Part shown: piece after piece, positions 7,901 through 13,906 of the stretch | How the letters are laid out: every line of letters starts with the position of its first letter | Numbering within the stretch: the stretch's first letter is position 1 | Source: a virus | Length of the DNA stretch: 20,123 bases | Virus record (IMG/VR): IMGVR_UViG_3300030106_000005 | Location: 1 to 20,123 of that record | Strand: one strand, 5' to 3' | Position numbers and translations under genes: made by a program | Notes under the pieces: model-generated | Database searches by the model: none | What the model was told of the DNA's origin: nothing | What the model saw: only the letters and a program-made list of their open reading frames with translations

Positions 7901-10900
7901 GTAGGACCTGTTGGTGCAGGTGGCACAGGTGGTGCTGGTTTGGGTTTTGGTATAGTTATAGGTCTCATACCTCTAGGTCTTAGAGTTTGTCTTATCTCAT
8001 CACCAGGAATTGGCTCTGGTGCTCTTATAACTTCATCTCGTTCTTCTGTTGTAAGAAAACTAGCAGGAATACGACCTGCATCTACAAGTCTTGTAGTTCG
8101 CACAACTCCTCTCTCTCTTGCACCAACTCTGCCAGATTCTATATTATTAAATATTTCTGTAGCACTCTTGTAGCCTGAGCTACGCATTGCTTGTCCTGCA
8201 GTTTTAAAGAACTGTATTATCTTATTAAAGATGCCATCTACTTTAGGTGGAGTATTAACTAGTAAATCTTTATTTCTAAACAGTTCTGCTATAGCTTCTT
8301 CTACAATCAAATCCTCTTGTATTGCAGCACTTCTGCCTTGTCTTTCTCTTTTAGTTCTTTCTACAGCTTCATTGTAAAAAGTCCTATTTTTTGGATCATT
8401 AGGAAATTTAGTTGTCTTAGTCATCTTAGTTAGATAACTATATTCAGATTTGTTAATTAAATCTTTTGCCCTAAAAGCATGGATCATTTCATGGTCTAAT
8501 ACTTTTTTAAGTCTTTCTTCTATTTCTACTTCTGTAGCACCACCATCAGGATTAACTGCATTTAAAGATAAAAATATAGTATCTGTATTTTTATCATATT
8601 GTCCTTCTACTGATCCCCTAATTCCTCTTGGATCAAATTTTATTTCTCCATCTACTCTCCTTAATGTGGTGGTAGAAAGTATGTCATCACTTACAACAAT
8701 ACCAGTTTCTCTTAAACCTACAGCGTTTAATCTTTTTCTAAACTCTTTTGCAAACTTATTAACCTTACCTTCTTGCAAAGTCTCAGCATAGTTAATAGTC
8801 TTAGGTTCTATTTCTACAGGTGGTAATAGTCTTTCTTGTTTTGTTCTTTCTTGTTCTACTAATTCTGCAATAGATTCTGCAGGTAATTTGCCTTCTGCAG
8901 TAAGTCTTGCACCAAATTCTTCTGGTGTTTCATTAAACCCTTCTGCTTTTCTAGCTATATCAAACTCAAAGTTATCTCTAATCTTATAGTTATTAGTGCC
9001 TTCTATTTGTTCAGCTCTGCCACTATAAATTAAATCATCTATAAATTGTTTTGTAGCAACCTCATTTTTTCTAATAGAATCTGGTCCAACTTTTAATAAA
9101 GTATTTTTATCAAAAATAATATTGTTGCTTTTTGCATTGGCAACAAAATCTGCCATCTCTTGTGCAGTATAGTTTCTTGGTCTAAAGTCTGGAAAAGTTG
9201 TTCTTGAATTGAACTTTGGAAGTGCATGAAGTTTAGCCAAAAATAGTTCTTTCTGACCTTTCTTCATCTTATTGAACTCAGGAGTACCTGTGTATTTTTC
9301 TGCTGCATATTGAACAGCAGGTGATTGAAAGTTTAAATCTATATTTTTAGATGCAGCTATTTCTTTTACATATTTAGCTGATATATCTATTGTATCTTTA
9401 TCTGCAATAATAGAAGGCTCACCTTTTTTCTCAGAAGCTTTAAATACTCCTTGTGCATATGCAGATGTAAATTCATTAAATTGTTTTGCAGTTAATAATT
9501 GTTTAGCTTCTGCCATAGATAATCTAGGATAACTACGAGAAGTTTTGCCTGGATTTTGTGCAACAAAACTATTTACTAAACCTCTAAGAGTTACCTCTTG
9601 TTTAGAATTTTTAGGCACACTATTAATTAACTGTGAAATAGTTACATCACTAGCTCTACTATCTTCTAAGCTTTGTCCTATCTCATAAGCAGTAGAACTA
9701 TTAATTAATCCTAAGTTATAAGTGTCATTATCTAATTTTGATTTTAATTTTTTATTGTTAAAGTCTTGCGTTATTTTATCTCTAACTTTAATAGCATCTA
9801 TTTCTTTATCTTTTATATCAATTTGTACAGGAGCTTCAGGATTGCTAATATCAACAACAGCAAATTGTTCTTGTGGCGTGACTATAACTTCTACAGATGG
9901 TTCTGCTCCTAGTTCTTCAGGTGCTATTATTTGTGGAACTGTAACAGATGGTATGTCTTGCATTTCTTCAAGCACACCTTGTTCAACAGCTTGATCTTGT
10001 TTCTTCTGAAGTATTAATCTTTGTTTATTTTCTTCAGACCTTAACTCATCTTCTTCTAATTGTTTTCTTCTTGCAGACTGTTTACCAGCCATGCTAGTAA
10101 CAACTAAATCAGCAGCAGAACCAATAATGCCACCAATAGTAAATTCTTCAAACATACTATCAGCCATAGGTAAATCTTCACTATAAAGACCTCTAGCTGT
10201 TAAATCTTGTAATATACTTGCAGCTACCTCTTGTCCACCCTCAAATGCACCAGATTGTAAAGCAGATACTAATCTTTCTTTTGTATTTTTAGGAGCAGAT
10301 TTAGAAACTTTGCCTAATATACTTGCTACAGGTAATACTTCAGTTATACCTATAAGACCACCAAATAGTTCAGCAGTAGTCTCAGTAAGACCACTTACAT
10401 CTTCACCCATCTCTCTAGCCATCTGCAGTCTATCGCCTTGTGCTGCTATACCTGTTGGTATTGCTAAAGCTGTCGGTGCTGTAAATGTTGGTGATAGAAA
10501 GCCTTTAGCTGCTCCTGGTGCCTTTGCTAGAGCTCTACCTACCATACCTGCACCTAAGAAAGGAACAAACGATCCTACGCCTTCTCCTAGTTTTGTAGAA
10601 AATTTATCAGCATATCGTGGGTCTGCTGCTAATACAGAATCTTGTCTTAGTCTATCTTGTAAACCTTCAAGACCTTTATATAAGTTACTATCGTTGCCAA
10701 TATCAAATAAACCAACAATACCTGTAGGCACATCTAAAGCTAAACTAGCAATACCTCTAGGTATCGCTTTACCAAACTCTTTTGCTTGCTCTAGTGCTGA
10801 TGTTTGATTTATATCTATTCCATATTCATCTTTTATAACTTCAGCTAATTTTAATCTTGTTTCAGCATCTAAATTATCTGGAATTTGTATTTTTTTCCCA

Positions 10901-10923
10901 CCACCAATATCATATTCAGTCAT
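1948..10923 (-). CDS. Giant polyvalent virion protein: two zincins, ART-like segments, LPD38-like C-terminus
   Basis: This 2,991-aa protein fills about 45% of the window. It resembles the 'large polyvalent proteins' of phages, multidomain proteins packaged and probably ejected with the DNA. In order: a Gly/Ala-rich hydrophobic N-terminal region (1-285); charged helical linkers; a zincin with HEMIH at 811-815 and EEAIAE at 875-880; a Pro/Thr-rich hinge (about 984-1014); a second HExxH site, HESIH (1176-1180); two ADP-ribosyltransferase-like segments (1519-1628 and about 1804-1895); a coiled coil (about 1896-1975); and a long C-terminal region (about 2091-2991) like Pfam LPD38, with a hydrophobic stretch near 2662-2682. 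Five P-x-F-S-R motifs separate the modules after residue 1397. It is far longer than T7 gp16 (about 1,300 aa) and nearer N4 virion RNA polymerase, but no polymerase motif is seen. The start has no clear ribosome-binding site, and the gene follows the 441-aa gene by 3 bp. Domain calls are by eye. Confidence 0.85.
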   Translation of the reverse strand: MTEYDIGGGKKIQIPDNLDAETRLKLAEVIKDEYGIDINQTSALEQAKEFGKAIPRGIASLALDVPTGIVGLFDIGNDSNLYKGLEGLQDRLRQDSVLAADPRYADKFSTKLGEGVGSFVPFLGAGMVGRALAKAPGAAKGFLSPTFTAPTALAIPTGIAAQGDRLQMAREMGEDVSGLTETTAELFGGLIGITEVLPVASILGKVSKSAPKNTKERLVSALQSGAFEGGQEVAASILQDLTARGLYSEDLPMADSMFEEFTIGGIIGSAADLVVTSMAGKQSARRKQLEEDELRSEENKQRLILQKKQDQAVEQGVLEEMQDIPSVTVPQIIAPEELGAEPSVEVIVTPQEQFAVVDISNPEAPVQIDIKDKEIDAIKVRDKITQDFNNKKLKSKLDNDTYNLGLINSSTAYEIGQSLEDSRASDVTISQLINSVPKNSKQEVTLRGLVNSFVAQNPGKTSRSYPRLSMAEAKQLLTAKQFNEFTSAYAQGVFKASEKKGEPSIIADKDTIDISAKYVKEIAASKNIDLNFQSPAVQYAAEKYTGTPEFNKMKKGQKELFLAKLHALPKFNSRTTFPDFRPRNYTAQEMADFVANAKSNNIIFDKNTLLKVGPDSIRKNEVATKQFIDDLIYSGRAEQIEGTNNYKIRDNFEFDIARKAEGFNETPEEFGARLTAEGKLPAESIAELVEQERTKQERLLPPVEIEPKTINYAETLQEGKVNKFAKEFRKRLNAVGLRETGIVVSDDILSTTTLRRVDGEIKFDPRGIRGSVEGQYDKNTDTIFLSLNAVNPDGGATEVEIEERLKKVLDHEMIHAFRAKDLINKSEYSYLTKMTKTTKFPNDPKNRTFYNEAVERTKRERQGRSAAIQEDLIVEEAIAELFRNKDLLVNTPPKVDGIFNKIIQFFKTAGQAMRSSGYKSATEIFNNIESGRVGARERGVVRTTRLVDAGRIPASFLTTEERDEVIRAPEPIPGDEIRQTLRPRGMRPITIPKPKPAPPVPPAPTGPTTPPTTPTTIYNSRTLSNAQYNSEREKIIKGLQDAKILDKDVFDKDGNVTKTIKGNNDSVKMMKWLIDNSPSQDYKIIAQKVHKSLLALKKQGRSFPLNFKVGDTNGLTGRIRGQINPRGKEDKFGQPFTYSMSLNDDGKGYSLIPLASDQAYKDWKLKNGVNFETILHESIHQATLAQIYAASGSPSILAKLSPDGGSKALEAQKELRSQANRIKNHYRSKMRFYEDLSDKILQDVSTGDQTNLEIYKENYAKAPAIEKEIADIYIREYSDGIITRTETGLRKARKRNFENYRIKYQLYSDQSQKRGDVSELLTFGLTNREFQEMLESIPFGKDATGNLWNKFVETIRKLLAVPAKLNTELSAFLKNASTVLDLQTTGINLDTRDVRDVPLFSRPPRDESSGHVADGVPAQYGPPAHDLNVKPSQEEFTPEGYSTFGVNVDYDRLQDFSTQRGNLATINRIIDSAPTREEGLKIIKENPDYQNMLLGLAEEVDFLRKLQEIKGNPNAEITMYQAAPQRDLREGDLITPFLSEAEALVEDSKVTREEIREADRARRRQEQIDKTGAIDLQQEKLYNQMDGIMDIFGMPERTPSKVHTFKLRAGDVRWDGNNGWARWGYFPRIKAVEDIPTFSRAQSRFPTTQEEINVASQELLEDSLSYYSNLVYKTERELFQDVLRPDEKITLERRRYNAEAVVAKTERRLEELRTGTGQLPLFSRTNLVPDDSEVPFDWASRNRFDTFSILDQLKTSREDGGNRDNPPPLKMAIVEAFKGRNNRPLLKASKKFLEKFTNKKGNLVLFRALNIPEGEKIKNYGQLPEDLFASTTLNSREALAIGRNLFNRSQRRGEAWNPEILRYEVPMSKVKGYIPMLLKAMRPDYIDILEDGYAGSGIYKRDDLEQLQEEFDESYYRIEDLKRELEATESDISREELEKEIDRLEIEFEKEFRDFLYPGSEPNRTESQEDLLEDEMYNYDRYIQEAEVLADLRGIKPTYQYSPELENRKVALITDVPLFSRKRRDDTGTNSQENIQLREALAEAEETVKQTPRGSIPYYNLNASDTALKAAIDFNKDLSATAPDDIPKFSRPTLDNIDPNIAEAAERLGGEHRPDVSWGARTIEAVKDPVTSISNVFKNFRTNFVDKLDAVEKKIMQAKEDNEDVRLANNTADTATMAALRLADRARGLFAGLLTRGYVTDVIDGQAALANIKDLELENGETGGLVQILAPLYGNPDVNLEQVFKLYATLKRAKTFDETGKEIDTPVRPEDFALIEQIEQQHPEVVEVYNNYQRWNNRLIEFAENKGLLDPEQAQMWRTHSSYYPFYKQMIDDADIQGPRIAGGSLPNNPLSIKITGSEKPIDADPIEAISRNSLSILTAALKNDGTAKLLRDLQSIGEARKVSAKQAGRLNTIFVFEDGIKQYYQLDDVNLFHGIQAIGGTSVGPIAQALAMPAGLLRDTVTRDPGFVVVNILRDTLSSAVTSGAPYTPFVDSVKNMFGEMENLEKFGVLGGYDFANDEGSVKQFITRTMRQKGLTPNNGMSASGAFFKLWDGLGALTTKSDGATRMAVYDAVYKKLKNEGYTEAQAQSEAAFQGLEIINFGRRGLDTNFRIVTAAIPFLNARIQGLDVLYRGFTGQYSSVEKLGEGETLKDVQSRIMRRALLNGGLLSGLTLLYYLMVHDTDEYKNLKREVRDDNWVIPIGSGNAVKIPIPFEVGMLFKAIPERVFDMTLGDDAFTRKSADEALTSITRQLGTSANIPFFQPGAGLQLIKPIAEVRANRNSFTDTEIVPYYQQQKEPALQARATTNEFARIMGEFLNVSPAKIEHIMRGYTGTLGGYVLAVVDTITRGATGSPLLPSNFELNKLPVINRLLLDLDKSGGYQQQFYELRGEVDRAVATINSLQKQQRFDELSAYRSNMQGVLNVKGQVRAIERYLDNWRKRRDRLMRDENISVSVKSDMLRELELERDMRLAMVPELRKRANIPVLSLNL
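1951..4653 (-). other. LPD38-like C-terminal region of the giant protein
   Basis: Residues about 2091-2991 form a long, mostly helical region with stretches I associate with Pfam LPD38 (large polyvalent protein-associated domain 38), such as RDPGFVVVNILRDTLSSAV and VIPIGSGNAVKIPIPFEVG. A hydrophobic segment (LLNGGLLSGLTLLYYLMV) lies near residues 2662-2682. It may anchor or insert the protein in a membrane during ejection; that role is inference. Confidence 0.55.
5230..5514 (-). other. ADP-ribosyltransferase-like segment 2 of the giant protein
   Basis: Residues about 1804-1898 contain VLFRAL with Arg1807, then ASTTL (1829-1833) where R-S-E ART enzymes carry S-T-S, then strands RYEVPMSKVKGYIPML. 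No clear E-x-E motif follows. The first two elements fit an ART fold; the missing third leaves the call tentative. Confidence 0.4.
6040..6369 (-). other. ADP-ribosyltransferase-like segment 1 of the giant protein
   Basis: Residues 1519-1628 begin MYQAAPQRDLREGDLITPF and end KVHTFKLRAGDVRWDG ... WGYFPR. This head-and-tail pattern recalls ART-fold modules of phage proteins, which usually start V-Y-R-A with a catalytic Arg. Here the Arg position is Gln1521, so the segment may be inactive in NAD binding. The fold call rests on pattern resemblance only. Confidence 0.35.
7384..7398 (-). other. Zincin-like HExxH site 2 of the giant protein
   Basis: Residues 1176-1180 read HESIH in the context FETILHESIHQATL, close to the LHEAxHAAT helix of many phage zincins. 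It is preceded by a strand-rich stretch (KGYSLIPLAS) and followed by a helical region. A third zinc ligand is not obvious, so activity is less certain than for site 1. Confidence 0.5.
8284..8493 (-). other. Zincin metallopeptidase site 1 of the giant protein
   Basis: Residues 811-815 read HEMIH, matching HExxH, where two His bind zinc and Glu is the general base. Downstream EEAIAELF (875-882) offers the acidic third ligand found in gluzincin-type sites. The preceding strand DTIFLSLNAV and the helix leading to DHEMIHAF are typical of phage-encoded peptidase domains. Confidence 0.65.
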
Positions 10924-10926
10924 AAT

Positions 10927-12252
10927 TTATACTACTTTAGTTAAACCTAATAATTCATCTTTTTCACTTTTTTGATCAGCTGTTATTCCCTGTAATTCCT
11001 GTATTCTTTTTGATAATGCAATTTCTCTTATTTTTGCTTCTTCTGCAGTTAATACTCCAGAATCAACTAAATCATTTAAAGATTCATATTGTTTAATAGC
11101 AATATTTAATGGCATATTAGCTACTTCTAGTTCAATTTTAGAAATCTGTGCTTCTAATAATCTACCTTGTAAACCTGCTTGCTTTACAGCAGCTCTATCT
11201 GCCATAACTCCTCTATATGCATCAGATATACCACTACCTAATTCACCTAAATCTCTAGCTGAAGCTATAGCACCACCAAGACCTATTAATAGGTCTGCAT
11301 TATCAGGCGATGTTGCAAATTCTCTAAGTTTAGTTAATCCTTTATCTGAATCTTCTTCTACCTTAGACAAAGCATCTCCTTCATTTGTTTCTACAGGTCC
11401 TTTAAATCCAGCAATACCAGATTTTGATGGTTCTAAATTAAAATTAAGTTTATTTTTTCCCATACCTATTGGTATAGTAGCTATATCTTGATTTGCAGCA
11501 GGACTCATACCATATTCAACACCTTTATATGTTCCATAACCACCAGCAAGACTACCTGTATATCTTTTAGTATCAAACTGTCTACCATATTTCATTACAT
11601 CATCAGCAAAACCTAATGATTTAGCTGCATCACCAAGGTCTTGAGCTTTATTTACTCTTTCTAATGTTACAGGTTTACTATACATACTTTTTATTACATT
11701 TTTACCTTTTACTGCTTTATTTACAGCATCTACAGCAAGTTTGCCGCCTCTTAATGCCCAACCAACTCCAGGAACAAGAGTTAAACCTAAGAATGCAGCA
11801 TCAACAGGATTATTTTTTGCCCATTGACCAACATCACTAGCTTTATCAAATAAATATTCACCAGCAGCTTGGAACTTAGTTTTTGGTTTTGGATATGGCA
11901 AAGCACCCCCTGCCATATAACCAGTTCTACCACCACCAGCCATCATCTGCATAGGAGAAGGCGGAGCCATGTTACCCATATCACCCGATGGGAAAGCTTG
12001 TTGTAAATCAGGTGACTGAGCCATAGCTCCTAAACCAGATGGACTGTCAGAAAATTCTGCTACTAACTCCTCAGCTACAGAAGTTTGTGGCTTAGGTTGT
12101 TGTGCTTCATAAGCTTTACGCAAATCTGTTCTTCTTTTTACTTCTTGTATAGCAACAAATGGTGGAAAATTACCTTGACCTTGTGTTGCTTGTATTAACT
12201 GTTCATCAGGCATATCTTCTGCCATTTGTGATAGTTCTACTAAATTTGCCAT
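10927..12252 (-). CDS. Virion structural protein (441 aa)
   Basis: The N-terminus (NLVELSQMAEDMPDEQLIQA ... VAIQEVKRRTDLRKAY) resembles a conserved opening of virion proteins in uncultured marine phages. A low-complexity Met/Pro/Gly part follows, with the motif MAGGGRTGYMAGG at residues 104-116. Next come a hydrophobic Gly-rich stretch (LGLTLVPGVGWALRGG) and a C-terminal coiled coil (about 345-435). No enzyme motif is visible. It starts at TAATG with the upstream 395-aa gene, has AAGGGA as ribosome-binding site, and precedes the giant protein by 3 bp. An internal virion or ejection role is suggested by neighbours and composition. The exact function is unknown. Confidence 0.7.
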   Translation of the reverse strand: MANLVELSQMAEDMPDEQLIQATQGQGNFPPFVAIQEVKRRTDLRKAYEAQQPKPQTSVAEELVAEFSDSPSGLGAMAQSPDLQQAFPSGDMGNMAPPSPMQMMAGGGRTGYMAGGALPYPKPKTKFQAAGEYLFDKASDVGQWAKNNPVDAAFLGLTLVPGVGWALRGGKLAVDAVNKAVKGKNVIKSMYSKPVTLERVNKAQDLGDAAKSLGFADDVMKYGRQFDTKRYTGSLAGGYGTYKGVEYGMSPAANQDIATIPIGMGKNKLNFNLEPSKSGIAGFKGPVETNEGDALSKVEEDSDKGLTKLREFATSPDNADLLIGLGGAIASARDLGELGSGISDAYRGVMADRAAVKQAGLQGRLLEAQISKIELEVANMPLNIAIKQYESLNDLVDSGVLTAEEAKIREIALSKRIQELQGITADQKSEKDELLGLTKVV

Positions 12253-13439
12253 TATGATAATCCCTTATAAAGTCCAAGTCCCTGCAGTCCCATACCTAAA
12301 GCTGACTGAAATAATCCTGGTTGTTGTTGATAAGTGCTTACTTGTTGCTGTGGTTGAACAGGCACACCTCTTAGTAATCCACCTAAGAAACCTAATTGAT
12401 CTCTGGTAAATCCTTGTTGTCTTAAAAAGTCTTGATAACCCATATCTAAAGAAGCTTGTTGCATACCTCTTTGTTGTGAGCCAATACCTTGTAATGCTGC
12501 AATTCTTTGCCTTGTATCATCTTGTATATCACGACCAACACCTCTTAAAGCATCTATAGATTCTAAGCCATATTTTTGTGTCATACCATATGCACTTTGA
12601 GCAAATTTTTCCTCTGCTTGTCTTGCTGCTTCATTTTGTTGATCAGCAGTTAAACCTAATTTAGCTGCTGCTTGTCTAGCTTTTTCACCTGCATCATAAG
12701 CTCTTTGTCTAAATGCTTCTTCTGCTTGTCTTGATTTCTCGCTAACACCAAATTGTTGTAGTCCAAATTGTGCTCCTTTTAATTCAGCAGCTCTCTCTCT
12801 TTCAAGTTGTTGTAGTGCTGATTGATAACCAGCTTGACTACCTCTTGCTTGTATATCATCTAACTGTTGTCCTAAATTACGCTCTCTTTCTGCTTGCATT
12901 ATAGCTTCACGATAGCCACCTAAACCACCTGATCTAGTAGCTGCATCTGCAGTTTTATCACCTAACATTTCTGATTGTCTTAGAGCTTCTCTTTTTTGTA
13001 TATCTATAACATTTTGTTGATATGGAGACATAAACCTTTGTAGGTTTTCTTCAAAACCTAAAGGCACATATTGCTCACCAACATTACCAGCTCCATACAT
13101 TGATGTTATATCTCTAGGATCATATGAAGATTGTGTAGTCATTGCATCATATCCAGAACCATATGGTCCACCTAACATAGCTGCTCTTTGTGAAGCTACA
13201 TCAAACTCAAAAGGTGATCCTGATTGTGCATAACCTCTAGTCATAGCCTGTGATGTTAATTCATCTGGTGAAAAATAAGCTATTCTTTCGCCACCATAAG
13301 GTGTATATGGCTGATTAGATTCAGCTTCTCCTCTTTTGAGTAGTCTCTCAAAATAAGGTTGTACATATTCTGGTAAATCAGTCTGAGTTACCCTTGTTTC
13401 TGTTGGTGCTGCTGGTGCACTTCTACTTCTACCACCCAT
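12252..13439 (-). CDS. Gln/Ala-rich virion structural protein (395 aa)
   Basis: This protein opens with a polar Tyr/Pro/Gly-rich region (DLPEYVQPYFERLLKRG, YTPYGGERIAYFSPDE). From about residue 130 to 345 it becomes a long Gln/Ala/Glu/Arg-rich helical region, probably coiled coil (for example QAGYQSALQQLERERAAELK). It ends in a glycine-rich amphipathic tail (LFQSALGMGLQGLGLYKG). Such long helical, Gln-rich proteins in podoviruses are often internal core or ejection proteins, and its place before the giant protein supports this. That is inference, as no domain is recognised. GAGGA lies before the start, and the start and stop share TAATG with both neighbours, so expression is probably coupled. 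Confidence 0.7.
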   Translation of the reverse strand: MGGRSRSAPAAPTETRVTQTDLPEYVQPYFERLLKRGEAESNQPYTPYGGERIAYFSPDELTSQAMTRGYAQSGSPFEFDVASQRAAMLGGPYGSGYDAMTTQSSYDPRDITSMYGAGNVGEQYVPLGFEENLQRFMSPYQQNVIDIQKREALRQSEMLGDKTADAATRSGGLGGYREAIMQAERERNLGQQLDDIQARGSQAGYQSALQQLERERAAELKGAQFGLQQFGVSEKSRQAEEAFRQRAYDAGEKARQAAAKLGLTADQQNEAARQAEEKFAQSAYGMTQKYGLESIDALRGVGRDIQDDTRQRIAALQGIGSQQRGMQQASLDMGYQDFLRQQGFTRDQLGFLGGLLRGVPVQPQQQVSTYQQQPGLFQSALGMGLQGLGLYKGLS

Positions 13440-13906
13440 TATTTACTATCCTCAAATTCATATTCAAAAAATATTGATGTTTTCTGCCAATTATTTTTTG
13501 ATTTTATCCAATTCCAAAAACCTTCTCTGCCAACGCCTTCTACGCCATCACAGTCATTGGCTTTTGCCCATTTATATATAACTTCTAAACTTCTGTCTGC
13601 CCATTCATTCATTTTTTTACCAGCTACATGATCAATATTTAACATTCTTTTGCCAGTAGGATATTGACTTATTTTAGTAATAGCACAACCTATAATATTT
13701 AAAGTTTCTGTATCAAATATAATCCATAAAGAACAAACATTTCTTATGCAATCATAAAATATATCTTTAGTAGTTGCTCTACCATTAGAACGATTACAAG
13801 ATTTTTGTAAAAACTTTTCACAATCATCCCATACCAAAGTAATTCTATCGCTTGGCATTAATGATATATCAAATTCTTCTTTTATTTTTTCTGCTACTTC
13901 ATTCAT
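13439..13906 (-). CDS. GNAT-like protein (T7 gp13-like type)
   Basis: This 155-aa protein looks like the small GNAT-fold proteins found among podovirus virion genes. A helix with DRITLVWDDCEKFL is followed by strands SLWIIFD (59-65), IIGCAITKI (71-79) and MLNIDHVAG (88-96), then a helix EWADRSLEVIYKWAKANDC. It closes with the characteristic VGREGFWNWIKSKNNW. GNAT enzymes transfer acyl groups from acyl-CoA, but the usual R/Q-x-x-G-x-G/A pyrophosphate loop is not clear (HVAGKKMNEW occupies that place). A catalytic role is therefore doubtful, and a structural or assembly role as for T7 gp13 is possible. It overlaps the 795-aa gene by 4 bp (ATGA) and has no own ribosome-binding site, so it is probably made by coupling. 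Confidence 0.6.
   Translation of the reverse strand: MNEVAEKIKEEFDISLMPSDRITLVWDDCEKFLQKSCNRSNGRATTKDIFYDCIRNVCSLWIIFDTETLNIIGCAITKISQYPTGKRMLNIDHVAGKKMNEWADRSLEVIYKWAKANDCDGVEGVGREGFWNWIKSKNNWQKTSIFFEYEFEDSK

Noticed and set aside
10310-10807. 165-residue open frame on the + strand
   Set aside because: It lies wholly inside the N-terminal part of the giant - strand gene; its Pro/Ser/Ala-rich product is what the reverse frame of Gly/Ala-rich coding sequence gives.
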